This document shows, piece by piece, positions 44,808-56,961 of a DNA stretch of 64,000 nt. The DNA is from Eleusine coracana subsp. coracana (lineage: Eukaryota > Streptophyta > Magnoliopsida > Poales > Poaceae). Under the pieces are notes generated by a model, which saw nothing but the letters and a program-made list of their open reading frames with translations, made no database searches and was not told where the DNA came from. The stretch is from assembly GCA_032690845.1 (NCBI GenBank), contig CM064434.1:30463069-30527068 (forward strand), read 5' to 3'. Position 1 is the first letter of the stretch, and each line of letters starts with the position of its first letter. The position numbers and the translations under genes are program-made.

Positions 44808-45002
44808 ATGAGGACAGATTCTGGACCCTTTCTTGTTTTGATGATTCCCATTGACTCCGAAAGAGTTTTCATATGAGACTGATCGCATTAGAAAGGTCTT
44901 CTCCTTAGATTTCCAAGCATATGTAGAATGTTCAAAACTGAGTTGGTATGTATCATGGGTGCCATTTTAGTACAGACTAATTCTGGACCTCAAAACAGAC
45001 TC

Positions 45003-46179
45003 CACTACCACAAAAAGGGGCTATAGTGATGCAACCTAAATTAGAGTAGCGGCGGCTCCAGTAAAATCTGCCGCTATAATTAGATAAATATTTGTAGCAG
45101 TGGCCCAAAATATCATCCACCACTAAAGCCCATAATAGCAGCAGCCCAAAATGCCACCTGCCACTAAAGCCCACATTAGTGGCAGCCCAAAATACCAACC
45201 GCCGCGAAAAAACTCTCACATAGCCCATTATCCACGACCCATATAAAAATAAGAAAACCCTAGTCCTAGCCGGCCACTCCTCCCCTCTCTCCCTCCCCCA
45301 GCTGCAACTTCTCTCTCTCCTTCCCCCAGCCGCAACTTCTCCCCCTCCCGAGCCTCCCTCTCCTCTGGCTAGCCAACACCATCCTCTCCACAGTGCGGCA
45401 CCCTCATCTGGCCGGGCCTCTCAACCGCGCAGCCCCCTCCACCACGTGACGACGAGGACGTATCCGGGAGTTGCCATGGGGATAGTAGGCGGTCACGGCG
45501 GCTCAGGCCTGCGGCATTTTGGGATACGGCCATGGCTGAGTGAGAGGCAGCCATGGCGGTTTGAGAGGTGGCCGCGGCGATGGGAGGCGGTCGCAATAGC
45601 TCAGGCCCGCGGCAGTTCAGGAGGCGGCCGTGGTGGCACGGGAGGCGGCCGCAGTGGCACGAGAAGCGGTGGCATGTGGCAGGCGACCTCTCCCTCGAGC
45701 TCCCCGGAGTGCAGATCAAGCTATCTATCAACCTCTCTGGCTCGATCCGATGTGCGATGGCTAGATCCATTGGTGTGGCGCCTCGATCCAGTAGTGCGGC
45801 GGCTCGATCCGGCGTGCGGCAGCCAGATCCTGTGGTTCAGCGCCTCAATCCTGTGGTGCGACAACCAACATTGTACCTCCTCCTCCCTCCCTCCCACCTT
45901 CATGCTCGTGGGCGAAGCGGCGGCGACGGTGGCAACCTCTACCGGATCTGGTCTCCTACGGGCCCGTGGACTTTTTTTTGTTTTCGGGTTGAATGGGTAG
46001 CGGTGGGTGAAGATGTCACCCGCCGCTACTACTATCTATGTAGCTGCGGTTGATTCCTACCCAAGGACATCTGCCACTATATCCTTTTATTTTTAGCTAC
46101 GGTTTCATAGCAGCGGGATACCCTACCCACCGCTACAGTGCCTTCTGACCCGCCACTACGGTGCTTTTTTGTGGTAGTG
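45003..46179. mobile_element. Non-autonomous CACTA transposon (1177 bp), TSD CTC
   Basis: The ends are CACTACCACAAAAAGG and CTTTTTTGTGGTAGTG, a 14-bp CACTA terminal inverted repeat. The 3-bp CTC is duplicated at 45000-45002 and 46180-46182, as expected for CACTA/EnSpm. The left subterminal region has about three 40-bp repeats (GCAGCCCAAAATGCCACC...CACTAAAGCCCA, about 45094-45210), and the right one has repeated CCGCTAC/GCCACTA motifs. The interior (about 45240-45980) is GC-rich and begins like a gene leader (CATATAAAAATAAG, CTAGTCCTAGCCGGCC), so host-gene capture is possible. No transposase is present. Confidence 0.93.
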
Positions 46180-46417
46180 CTCGAAGTCGGTTTTAATTGG
46201 GCCTTCACCGTGGCTTCCACGTCCTTGCTGGTCCTCCATGTCCCCAAACCCTTCTCCCATCATCTCCTAGTACTCTCCATGGTTTTCTAATCATAATATA
46301 TTCAACAGTTGGCAAAGCATTCTCAAAAGTGACATATAATGAAGAACGTAGGAACAAACTCACCTCTAAATTGAGGAGTGTTGTATCATCCATAGAAGTG
46401 ATGTCCTCACCATACTC

Positions 46418-48081
46418 CCCCTCTTGAAGTGGAGTTGTCCTTGACTAAAGCTCATCCTCTTCTCCCAATTATGGTTTCAAATCTGAAATGTGGAAAGTAG
46501 GACTAACCCCGAACTCGAGAGACAACTCAAGTTTGTATGCATTATCATTAATCTTCTCAATAATTTTGAATGAACCATCAACTCTAGGCAACAATTTAGA
46601 ATTTCTCAATTCCAAAAATCTATCTTTTCTTAAGTGCAACCACACTAAATCTCCTACATCAAGCATTACTTCCTTTCTACCTTTACTACCAGTAATTCTA
46701 TACTTTTCATTCATCTTTTCAATGTTAAGCCTTGTCTTTTCATGCATCTGCAAAATGAAATTAACATGCTCTTTAGCACCAATATGAACTCTATCATTAG
46801 TAGGCAAAGGAAGAATACCATGTGGAGTACGGGGTCAAAGCCATACACTACCTCAAAAGGACTTACCTTGGGTAGTAGAATGTGTTGCCCGATTTTAAGC
46901 AAACTCAATATGTGGCAAATATTCTTTCCACTTCTTTAAATTTTTCTTCAAAATAGCTCACAATAAGGTGTCTAAAGTGCGGTTCACAACCTCAGTTTGT
47001 TCATTTGTTTGTGGATGACAAGTTGTAGAAAATAGCAACTTTATACCCAACTTATTTTCCAAAGTGTGCACCAAAAGTGGCTCAAGAATTTTGCATCACG
47101 TTTTGAAACAATAGTAGAAGGCATACCATGCAAATGTATAATCTCTTTGAAAAAGAGGTTAGCAATATGCATAACATTATCGGTCTTATGACATGGTATA
47201 AAGTGTGTCATCTTAGAAAAATGATTCACAACAACAAAAATGCTATCACTTCCCGTCTTAGTCCTAGGCAATCCTAAAACAAAGTCCATAGAAATATACA
47301 CTCAAGGAATAAAAGGGATTCAAGCGAGACTTAGTTTTTCGACATGTAGTGCAACGAGCAACAAAACACTCAATATCTCTCCTCATCCTTGGCCAAAAGA
47401 AGTGTGTGGCCAAAATATTCTTTGTCTTCTTAGCAGCGAAATGACCCATCAATCTACCTTCATGCACCTCTTGCAAGAACAAAAGACGAACGATTAGCTC
47501 TAAAAAAGAACCCATCATTCCACACAAATTTATTCCAAGCACGACCCTCTTTATATTGCAGCAATACATCCTTAAAATCAACATCATTCGTATAATGTTC
47601 TTTAATTGTCTCAAGTCCAAAATTTTACAATAAAGTTGAGAGAACAAAGTATAATGTCGAGACAAAGCATTAATAATCACATTATCCTTCCCTTTCTTTT
47701 GTTCAATAAACTCAACCTATTCAGCATGTCTATGGTTCAAATTACATTGTGAGCAAAAGTACTTCAGCGATTCAGGATCAGAATGAATAACAAATTCTTT
47801 AGACAACAAATAATGATGCCACGTCTCTAAGGAATGTACAAGAGCATATAATTCCTTTTCATAAGAGGAATAATTCAAAACATGCCCTATAATTTTTCGC
47901 TATAGTATGTAACGGGTTTACCATCTTGCATCAAAACATCACTAATGTCTATACCACTAGTATCACATTCAAGCTCAAAAGTCTTACCAAAATTTGGAAG
48001 TTGCAGCAGTGGTGCATGTGTAAATTTGTCCTTCAAAGCATCAAAGGACTCATGACGTGCCTTACCCCAAATGGAACTCAA
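46418..48081 (-). pseudogene. Older gypsy element: RNase H and integrase
   Basis: SFDALKDKFTHAPLLQLPNF and LECDTSGIDISDVLMQDGKP mark the RNase H. Integrase pieces are EVHEGRLMGHFAAKKT and CFVARCTTCRKTK (zinc finger), MDFVLGLPRTKTGSDSIFVV (first Asp) and DLVWLHLRKDRFLELRNSKL with FGVSPTFHISDLKP (C-terminal). Several frame breaks occur. No chromodomain was recognised, so I do not assign a lineage. Confidence 0.85.
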
Positions 48082-48094
48082 CGCCCTTTTTTTG

Positions 48095-49043
48095 TCAACT
48101 CAAGCATGGTGAAGCGATGGTGCTAAAATCTTTGACAAAGCAGCAGTAAAAACCAGCAAGACCAAGAAAACTTCTCACATGTGTGATAGTTTTTTGTACC
48201 AGCCAACTCTTTATGGCTTCAATGTTTGCCTCATCCACCTCAATTCCATGTGGAGTCACAATATAGCCAAGAAAAGAGACTTGGTCCTTGCAAAAGGTGC
48301 ACTTCTCAAGGTTACCAAATAAATGTGCAACTCTCGAAGCATCAAAAACATCACACAAATGATCCATATGTTCATCGATTGACTTGCTATAAATCAAGAT
48401 ATCATCAAAGTAAACTACCACAAATTTTGCCAATAAAAGCTCTTAAAACCTCATTCATCAAATGCATCAAAGTACTAGGTGCATTAGTTAAAACAAAAGG
48501 CGTTACTAACCACTCATACAACCCAAATTTGGTTTGGAAAGTTGTTTTCCGTTCATCTCCAAGTTTCATTCAAATTTGATGGTAGCCACTATGTGAGTCA
48601 ATTTTAGTGAAAATTATAGCACCACATAACTCATCAAGCATGTTGTCTAACCTAGGAATACGATGACAATACCTAATAGTAATGTTATTAATGGCTCTAC
48701 AATCTATACACATATGCCAAGTACTATCTTTCTTAGGAACCAAAAGTACAGGAACAATAAAAGGACTAAGTGATTGATGAAAATTTCCATGATCCAAAAG
48801 GTTTTGGACTTGTCGTTGTATTTCCTTAGTCACCTCAGAGTTGGTCCTATTGGCAACATGGTTTGGCAATGTAGCACCCAAAATCAAATCAATTTGATGC
48901 TCAATCTCTCTCAAAGGTGGTAATCCCTGAAGCATCTCAGCTGGGAAAACATCCTCATACTCTTGCAAAATGTTAGTAACAACACGTGGTGAAGTACTAA
49001 GAGCAATATCATCAAGCGAAAACAAAGTTTGTTTGCATATCAA
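48095..49043 (-). pseudogene. Older gypsy element: reverse transcriptase
   Basis: EYEDVFPAEMLQGLPPLREI and EIQRQVQNLLDHGNFHQSLS lead into VLLVPKKDSTWHMCIDCRAI and FTKIDSHSGYHQI. After a stop at 48570 the frame continues to KFVVVYFDDILIYSKS (YFDD active site, about 48410) and FLGYIVTPHGIEVDE. A further break lies near 48440. Confidence 0.9.
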
Positions 49044-49284
49044 AGCATAGCAAATATCATCAGCAGAAATTTTAGCAAGTTCAGATTTTGTTGCAAGACA
49101 TGAACGATCTTGTAATTTAATTCTAGAACCCTTAGACCTTGAAGAATTGTTAGAGTTACTAGGTGTAGAATCATAATTAACAACTTACTGAATTTCAGAA
49201 GTAGAATTATTCAAAACAACAACTCTTTCCCCTTTCAGCTTGTCCAATTTCAGCTAGAATCAAAGGTAGCAAAGTAATTTTAAT

Positions 49285-49704
49285 TTATTTATACATAATA
49301 GTATATTTATTACTTTTACCATGATGGAAAACATCATTATCATATTCCCAAGGTCTACCCAATAAAAGTGAACATGCTTCCATAGGTGCGATATCACAAT
49401 CAACATAATAACCAATGGAAAAAGAAACTCTGCATGTTTGTGTTACCTTAGCTTTTTCAGAGTCATTTAAGCACTGAATGTAATAAGGATGTGGATGTGG
49501 GTGCATGGTCAAATCAAGCTTCTTGACCATCGAGACGAGCAAAGGTTTAACTTGGGGGAATTTGTTGACAGTCGTTAAATACCATTTTCGACCATCAATA
49601 TTACTCAAAATAAAGAAGGATTTAACATTCCCACCATGCAAGTTAGTTAGAAATAATAAATATCCCCTTATGCTTAGTGAAATGCTCACATGCAGGAGAA
49701 ACAA
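49285..49704 (-). pseudogene. Older gypsy element: protease-linker region
   Basis: HPHPYYIQCLNDSEKAKVTQ and CDIAPMEACSLLLGRPWEYD with HHGKSNKYTIMYK match the conserved protease C-terminal and linker region of grass gypsy elements. The upstream gag is absent. The frame begins near 49704, where recognisable element sequence ends. Confidence 0.75.
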
Positions 49705-49705
49705 A

Positions 49706-50027
49706 TAAATGGAGGACGAAACACACCTATTTGGTGAAGAAACACAACTTCAAGCAATCAGAGCTCACCAACGGGGATTCCCATGGATCAACTGGCCCAC
49801 CTGCAGCAAAAAAACTGACATACAGAAGGGTTAAGCCGTAGAGGAGTCAAAGAGGGCCTCCCACCAGTGTTCTAGAAGATCTGGGGGGGGGGGGAGGGGG
49901 GCACTGGGCCGCACCCATGGTCGGCCAAACAGAAGGTGGGCCCAGTTTCCTATGGCGGTTTCCCACCGACTCTCCAACGCTGTTGTCCCCCTTAGGGCAG
50001 GAGTTACCGGCCTCAGAACTGCCTTTG
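49706..50027. other. Unassigned junction sequence
   Basis: About 320 bp between the decayed gypsy element and the long LTR. It contains a G12 run near 49883 and a minus-strand frame with GTTALESRWETAIGN and DLLEHWWEALFDS that I could not assign. It may be a fragment of another element. Confidence 0.3.
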
Positions 50028-53000
50028 TGTGACATCCCATGTAAAAAAAGTTAATTAAGATAACCCTAACGCTAATTTCTAGCTAATTAAAAATTACAAG
50101 TAATTAAAGTGGCAAAGAAAAAGGGAATAAATTTAATAAATCAAATCCACAATTTGGCCAATTGATAGCATTTCACAAACATCACAAAATTCCATGAAAG
50201 TGTGCCAATGTTTTTGCACATTCTAGTGGGCCATGCCAAGAGTGAATTTGGGGGAATTTATCAAGATTTTTGGTAATGTTTTAATACCCTTAAAAATTCC
50301 CTAAGTGCAGAGAAAAGTCCCTCTGTTCCAGGATTTTTCATAAATTCTCCATCTGGGATTTCAACATGGCCCCAAAAGAAAAATTGGAGGAGATATTTTG
50401 CTGGCCATGCACAAAACTTGGCATAAAGTTTTGAGCATCGAAGCTTGGAGAATTCGGTGAAGTACAGTAGCACTGTTTCAATCAAGGGTGGTCAACATTC
50501 TCTTTTTCCTTGGGCCACTAGCCGATCGACACCACCGTCCTCTCCTACCGGCCATTGATCAACTCTCCTGATCCTTTACCCATTCCAGCCACTGCTCCAC
50601 CTGCCTGCTCCTGTGCCACTGGCGCCGCATTGAAGCCCTTCACCACCGAGCCACTCGTCACCGGCCAGCTCACCTTCTCCCCCTCCCGCTATCTGCTCTC
50701 TGCCTCTCTCCCGCTCGCTCGACTACCCGAGTGAAAAACCAGCACCCCCACCCTCCTATTACTCCTGCGCTTCCTCACTCTCCCTCTGGTCTCTCTCTCA
50801 GCACACCAAGGCCCCAGCTCCACTCTCCTTCCTCCTCCCCGGCGAAATCAAGCGCAGCCCTCTGTTTCTGCCGCCATGGCCGCCGCCGCGTCCAGCTTCA
50901 CCTAGGCAGCTCCCTGTCTCCCTCTTCCTCCTCAAATCGATGCGCAAGACCGTCACCTAGCTCCCTTCTAATGCTCTGTCCTCACCATGCAGCGCCCTTG
51001 CCAGAATCGAAGAAGACAGAGCCGCCACGGGACGACCGCATAGAGGAGCTCACGGCGATGACCCATCTCCGGCCTTCCCCGACCTCGACTCGACCCACAT
51101 CGAGCACCACGACATGAAGGTGATGCTCTAGGACCCTTTCCCCTGCCGAATCGAGCCGTGGACGTGCCGCCGACCGCCGGCCAGCTTTGCCAAGCACCGC
51201 CGCTCGCCGCCGGCCGAGCTCCGGCCACCTTAGCGCACCCCACCACCACCTACTGAACCCCCTCCACCCGCTGAGCGTGAATTTGAGCACCCAAGAGCGA
51301 ATCTCACCGCCGCTCGCCACCGGAGACCAGTCTTAGCCGCGGCGCACGCGTGCATTATGCCCGATTTGAATTCGGCCAGTGGCAATTTTGTAATTAAGCC
51401 CAAACTTTGGAAATTATTCATAAATCAATAACTTGACAACTAAAAGAGGGAAAATATGAAAATAATTTTGCTGGATTCCTAAAATTCTCCTCTACCAGAA
51501 AAACAAGATGAGGGCCAAAGTTATGCTGTATGTTAATTAAATTAATTCACCAAAGTTAGAACCTTGCTAAGAGTAATAAATCCATAAGTAAAAATATATA
51601 AATGGTAAAATCACGAAATTTGGTCAGTGATCATTTTATTGCATCCCTAAACATTCTGCAAAAGAACATCTCCATTTTTATGCATAGTTTTAGAGTTATT
51701 GCATAATCATTATAGTTAGTAAATGAATTTCTATAAATTCTCTGTTAGGAATTTAATTATAAAAGTTTGCATGGTTGTTACTTATACATTAATACACCCC
51801 TGTAAAATTCCATGTTAAATCTCTAGCACCAGAAGTATACTTTTTTCTGCCAATTTGTTTAATTAAATGCATAACCTAAGGATTAATTATAGGAATGTAG
51901 AGTGATATACTTAATAGAGTAATTACTGATTAAATTACTCCCTAGTGTTGTTCATTCAGTATATATTTGGACCATGACTAGTAGTAAGCTTAGGTGTCTA
52001 GCATCATATGTTCATCATCTTACATGTTGCATTATTCGAGCAATTGCATTGATACTTGAGCAATCCTTGCTTATTATGCATTTTCACTTCATATAGGACA
52101 CGAGCTCGAGGAGACCATGCCAGAGCAGATCGGAGCTGAAGTGAACTTCATCGAAGACTCTAACTACAATCACTCCCAAGGCAAGCCCTGGTGCACACCT
52201 ACTTACTGAGAGTCCTTTTTGCTTATTCACAAAATAGAGGTTCTATATTGTGCATTAGGTATAGGGCTTGGGTGAAACCCACTTGCATCGACAAACAATG
52301 ACCTATGATTAGTCTAGGTTAGTAAACCTTTTCGTTAGCGAATTCTATGCTTAAACTAGTGGAGTCAACGGTAGGCTATAGGATCACTTGATTCAATTAT
52401 GATTCACATGAAGGATGAACTTGGATAAATATTGAGAACCTATCATTGCAACTCTGCGAGCAAGTATTGAATAGTACCAAGTGCATTATATGGGAATTGG
52501 TAAACCTAGTAACTTGGGCGCCATATTGTTGGATGGCCATACTCATCGATCCAGAGGTGATGTGAATGGCATGGTGGATGCACAGGTTGAGGACGACTGG
52601 AGAGTGCATGGGTTAAGCCTCGGATACAAAGTACTGTATCACGGGGAGGACGTGTACTCGGGATCGATGGCCCCGGACCAACTTTATAGCAATCTCATGA
52701 ATGGTGGCCATACGTGTTCTTAAATGATGCGTATGTCATGTACTTGGGTTTTCTCCTGCAGGATGTAAATCGATTCGAATTGCCGTCCCTCGTGGTTATG
52801 AGTACTTCTTATTTCGAGCAGGGGCAATGATACTTTAAGTAGAAAAGATTGGTTATGATTCTAAAAGTTATTACTCTATGGCTACATATTGCTATGTTGT
52901 ATTGTTCTTTATATTTGGATAATCTTAGCAGCTAGCTAGGTTCCACTAATCTTAGCAACTACTAAAATTTGGGTTTGAGGAATCAATTTGCAGCATAGAA

Positions 53001-53538
53001 CTAATAGGTGCTTTTATGCAAATATCAAGTAAGCCCGGTCAGCCCCCTACATATTAGGAGTCGGTTTTAGTAAACCTTTTGACGGGTAAGTCTTGCGGAG
53101 TATGTTAGATACTCATGCTTTGCAATTATGTTGTTTTCAGGTTTTCCTAAAGCTACTTATTGTGATTGTTGTAACAAGGTGGTGTGGAAAGGCGAGGAGC
53201 CCCAGAATTGGACCATTGAATGGGTTCCCAACTCTCCTAACCAAGACAAGTGAGCCATTGCCATAGGGCCGGCATGGTTTACTTAGACTATCTACGTCGT
53301 GTTTTATCGTATTTCCACTTCCGCATATTTATGTAATCTGCACCAAGAACATATGTATTGTAATGTAACTAAATTTGCTTCCACTATGACTCTCGAACTT
53401 GTAATATTATGCACTTAATGATGTATCTTTGTAAATGATGGATGTTCATGTGTGAATGCTATGTATGGTTACTTCGGTAATCATCTCCTGAGGCGGTCCT
53501 GTATGGCACACTCTATATTTCAGTATAGGGGTGTGACA
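50028..53538 (+). repeat. Very long (3.5-kb) gypsy-type LTR
   Basis: It starts TGTGACATCCCATG and ends GGGGTGTGACA, followed at once by a tRNA-Met PBS. Length and termini resemble the long-LTR gypsy elements of grasses (Tekay/RIRE3-like, by recollection). A GC-rich segment with gene-like frames lies at about 50560-51340 and another frame at 52481-52723; neither has a recognisable domain. No second copy is in the window, so the boundary call rests on the termini and the PBS. Confidence 0.7.
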
Positions 53539-53552
53539 GGTGGTATCAGAGC
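53539..53552 (+). other. Primer-binding site after the long LTR
   Basis: GGTGGTATCAGAGC contains TGGTATCAGAGC, the complement of the initiator tRNA-Met 3' end. Confidence 0.85.
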
Positions 53553-55400
53553 ATATTCGGGATAAGCAACACACAAATGAACATCTAAAAACGTAAATAA
53601 CCCATTTTTACATCTTATGGTGAGGTACGAATTAGTAGTGCCCATATGAGGATTTTTATTAGTAGGTGGCAAAGCTAACCTTGGGTTATGTTTGTTTAAA
53701 TTACTTGCATCTACAGATTCTTCAACGAAGGTATGTCTCACTGCACGGATTGGTTGCGCTATAAATACTGAATGCCTTCCGGGTGGGCAATGACCTGGGT
53801 TTTGTTTGATGCATGGACCGATTGCGCTTGAATGTCGGCTGCCTTCCGGGTGGGCAAATACCTGGCCATAAACTATCATTGTTCTTTTGGCTTGTTTCTT
53901 TTAAATTTGATGTATTGTTTCTGAAATAGATCTGTTGCAGGTACGCTAACCATGTGCAGTTCACCTAGAAACGTGTGAGACATGTGTGTGCCACAGAATG
54001 GGTCGATCTATATATTCGGTCAAGCTTTCTTTTGTGAGGATGTAGGAAATCTGCATATCGAGCATTTGGCATTCATGCATACCACATGCATTTAAATTTT
54101 GCTAATCATGTAATAAGGTCATAAATATCACAAACATGTGTAATATTGAATCCCCAGGCGATTTTGAATCCCTACGGCACCTAAACCGAAAGTTTGAACT
54201 CAATCGGGAAGAAACCAGTTCTGCCAGAAAAGTCAGTTCCACTAAATTGAGCATAACTTCCTCAATTTTAATCCAATGAAGGTGAATGAGTACTCGTTGG
54301 AAAGCTAATAATTTTCCCTACAAGTTTGTTATAAGGGGTTTGTCTTAGAAAAAATCTGGAAATGGGTCAAAAATGGCAAAAATAGTAAGCTTTTTGGAAT
54401 TTTAGAGGTTGCTTCATTTCTGTCCCCTATCTTTGGATGATCATAACTCCCAGAGATTTTTTCGGACAGAGTTGTATGCATATGCGTTGGAAATATAATG
54501 AAATCCTCTACAACTTTTGTGAAATGCCAAAATTTTAATTTTGTCCTGAACCTATATGTTTTTGCATATCTCTGCGGGTTACTTTGTCAATAGCAGAACC
54601 ACACTTGTTTTTCGTCAATGGATTGGGCATTGTGTGTTTTTTCTTTGTACCAATCCACCTTTATGATATATTGAGCATGTGTACTTAGTGGGATATTAAG
54701 TTTTGACTCACCCTTGCAAAACTTTATTCCGGCAGAGCACCTTTTCGCCTGTGTTCTCGAGTTGGAACGAGAGTGTGAGGCGCTGCAGTCTGCACTCGCC
54801 ACACGTGATGCCGAGCTCGCTGCTCGTGATGCTAAGGTTGCGGTCCTTGAGGACAAACTGCATTATAGCGAGTTGGAGTGGGCCGGTCTTTTCGAGCAGC
54901 TCCATAATGCTCAACTCATCATCGAGGGCACTGCTAGTGATCAGCTACAAGAGCAGCTGAGTCAATGCAAAGCTCAGCTCACTGCTGCCCAGGAGGAGAC
55001 CTACTCTCTTCATGGATAGATTGACGCTCTCTTAGAAGAGCAAAGTGAACTCTAGGCTCAACATTTGGAAGCTGAAGATGAACGGGATGTTATGGAAGGA
55101 AACCTCAACGACGCCAACGCTGCTATCACACAGCGAGACCACCTCATCGGGCAGCTCCAAGCCGCCAATGCCTAGCTCCACATTGTTCTTAATAACCAAC
55201 CCGTTGAGCCATTTGTGGTGATTCCTCCAGATGATGCTGACTTGAGTGATGACGGAGATTCTGGTGTTGACTATGAGGCACCCCTTGGACCGGCTGATAT
55301 GGACTGGGAGTCCGATGGTGGCAGTCACGCCACGTGACTGAGGAGTAGCACGTTAGGTAGGGTGGGAATCTCGTGAGACATCGTGCGTGTATGTTGATAG
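53553..55400 (+). other. Internal region of the long-LTR element without pol
   Basis: No RT, integrase or protease motif is present. The region holds a near-tandem repeat of TGCCTTCCGGGTGGGCAA (about 53771-53789 and 53830-53848), a poorly coding AT-rich stretch, and the coiled-coil ORF below. It ends abruptly at the copia LTR at 55401. It could be a non-autonomous (LARD-like) element or the truncated 5' part of a full one. Confidence 0.55.
54714..55337 (+). pseudogene. Coiled-coil ORF of the long-LTR element
   Basis: The frame encodes heptad-rich sequence (ACVLELERECEALQSALATR, AARDAKVAVLEDKLHYSELE, EQLSQCKAQLTAAQEE), then three stops within one continuous frame near 55019, 55053 and 55173, and ends in an acidic tail (PPDDADLSDDGDSG) with a stop at 55335-55337. 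Preservation of one frame for over 600 bp suggests a former real ORF of about 200 codons. It resembles accessory or gag-like ORFs of large grass gypsy elements, but I cannot name it. Confidence 0.55.
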
Positions 55401-55906
55401 TGTTGGAGATATGCCCAAGAGACATTACGGATTTGATCCATATGTGAGGGTCATACGGATATTGATCTATGAGGGATTAGTCCACTAATGGGCCAACTTG
55501 TCGAGGCCTATTAGAAGGGTCCACATAAGTGGAGGCGGGGCAAGGGGTACGAACCCCCACCAGTCCATAACCCTAGCCGCTGCGCTCCTCTCTCTCGCCC
55601 ACAACCCTAACTGTGTTGCCAATGCTAGCATGCCGCGCACGGTGCTCCAACCCCGTACGTGTGGAAACCACGAGGAGGCACTGCTGTTGCTGCGGTGCCA
55701 GATGCCTAGACTAGGAGGAGACGATTGACGTGATCGACTACTTCCTCTACACCGACGCGTGACTTCGTTGGACGAGCTGCTCCAACATTCGCTTCCGCTC
55801 CGCCTGCGTATCTAGGGGTGACGACCCATGATCCCCTTCTTGCAAGGTTTCCTGGTTGAACGGTAGAAATTATTATATGCTATCGTGGCCTACCCGTTCC
55901 CTAACA
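55401..55906 (+). repeat. 5' LTR of the Angela-like element
   Basis: The LTR is 506 bp from TGTTGGAGATATGCCC to CCGTTCCCTAACA, with TGTT/AACA ends. The adjoining PBS at about 55908-55920 (TGATATCAGAGCC) has one substitution from the usual tRNA-Met site. Confidence 0.88.
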
Positions 55907-56961
55907 GTGATATCAGAGCCGACCTTGTGTAGTTTGTGATCTGGATCTTGTGCATATAGTTGATATGCTGATGTATTAGATGAGATCTTTTACATGTTTT
56001 TGTGTATGGGTTGATTAGATCAATGGTGATAGGAAGGTTCACAAGGTAATGGGCGGATAGCGATACATGCATCATTGATTTATTTGTGTTCCTTCTCCAT
56101 GCGCGCGTGACTTGTCCCTACCGGCTGGAATCACCATCGGGACTAACTGCGTGCAATAGTAGAGGAGCCAATAGTATCATGATCATGTACCGCAGTCTAC
56201 TCATGAAAACCTAATGGGAAACTGAGGCATTGTGAATGACTCGAAATCGGGCAAATATGATTTTCCCGATAGGATTTCCATTGTGATTTCATAGATACGA
56301 TCTGTAAAATCCTGTGAGGTTTCAGGGCTCTGCCCTGAGACCCGCAGGGACCGCCATACGGACACGTCTAGATTGTTACACCCCTTTTTGGCCACACATT
56401 AGCATTCGCTTCTCACCTAACTTGTTTTTGCAGAGAATATTGCGAATGGTATGGCCCAAAAGATGCATGTGATGTATGTATGTGATTTACATGACCTGCG
56501 TGCCATGATTAATTACAGCTGGGTTGAGGCTGTCATATTATTGTATAACAACCTACGTGTTGACCTATGATGCTTGATATTCTCATGTTATTTATTACTA
56601 GCTATTAGTTGTAGTAGCTAAGTGTTAGTTCATGGAGGCCTCAAGCATGATGGTTGCATGGACGTGAGACATGGCGATGGCAATGGAGATGGAGATCACC
56701 AATCATATGACCCCACCCAACAAACAAGAGTCACATAGGGATGTGATTAGCAAAGTGTTGCTTACCTATGTCACTAGATTTCTAGTGGTGATGCCAAAGC
56801 TCACTAGGATCTATGTTGAATATGGATCTTGAACCACTATATGTTGTTTTGAGGGAAAACAGTTCCAAGCATATAGTGAAATAATAAAGTTTTGTTAAAA
56901 TGTTTAATAAGAGTTTTACATTTACATAGTGCCTATATTTGCATACTTTTTGTTGTAGATC

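Larger units (their letters stand above)
44813..49705 (-). mobile_element. Older Ty3/gypsy element, interrupted by a CACTA element
   Basis: Minus-strand pol (49704-46418) is followed by a TRARA-type tail region and LTR sequence at 46390-46180, continuing at 45002-44813 across the CACTA insertion. The LTR then continues to the left of 31596 across the Tat insertion. The same family appears in inverse orientation at 8870-9300. Coding regions are heavily decayed and the 5' end is lost near 49705. Confidence 0.8.

Noticed and set aside
45446..46053. Host protein gene with Gly/Arg-rich frames
   Set aside because: The frames lie wholly inside the non-autonomous CACTA element and overlap each other in different frames without a domain.
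52481..52723. An 80-codon gene with MHYMGIGKPSNLG start
   Set aside because: It is inside the long LTR and shows no domain; treated as LTR sequence.
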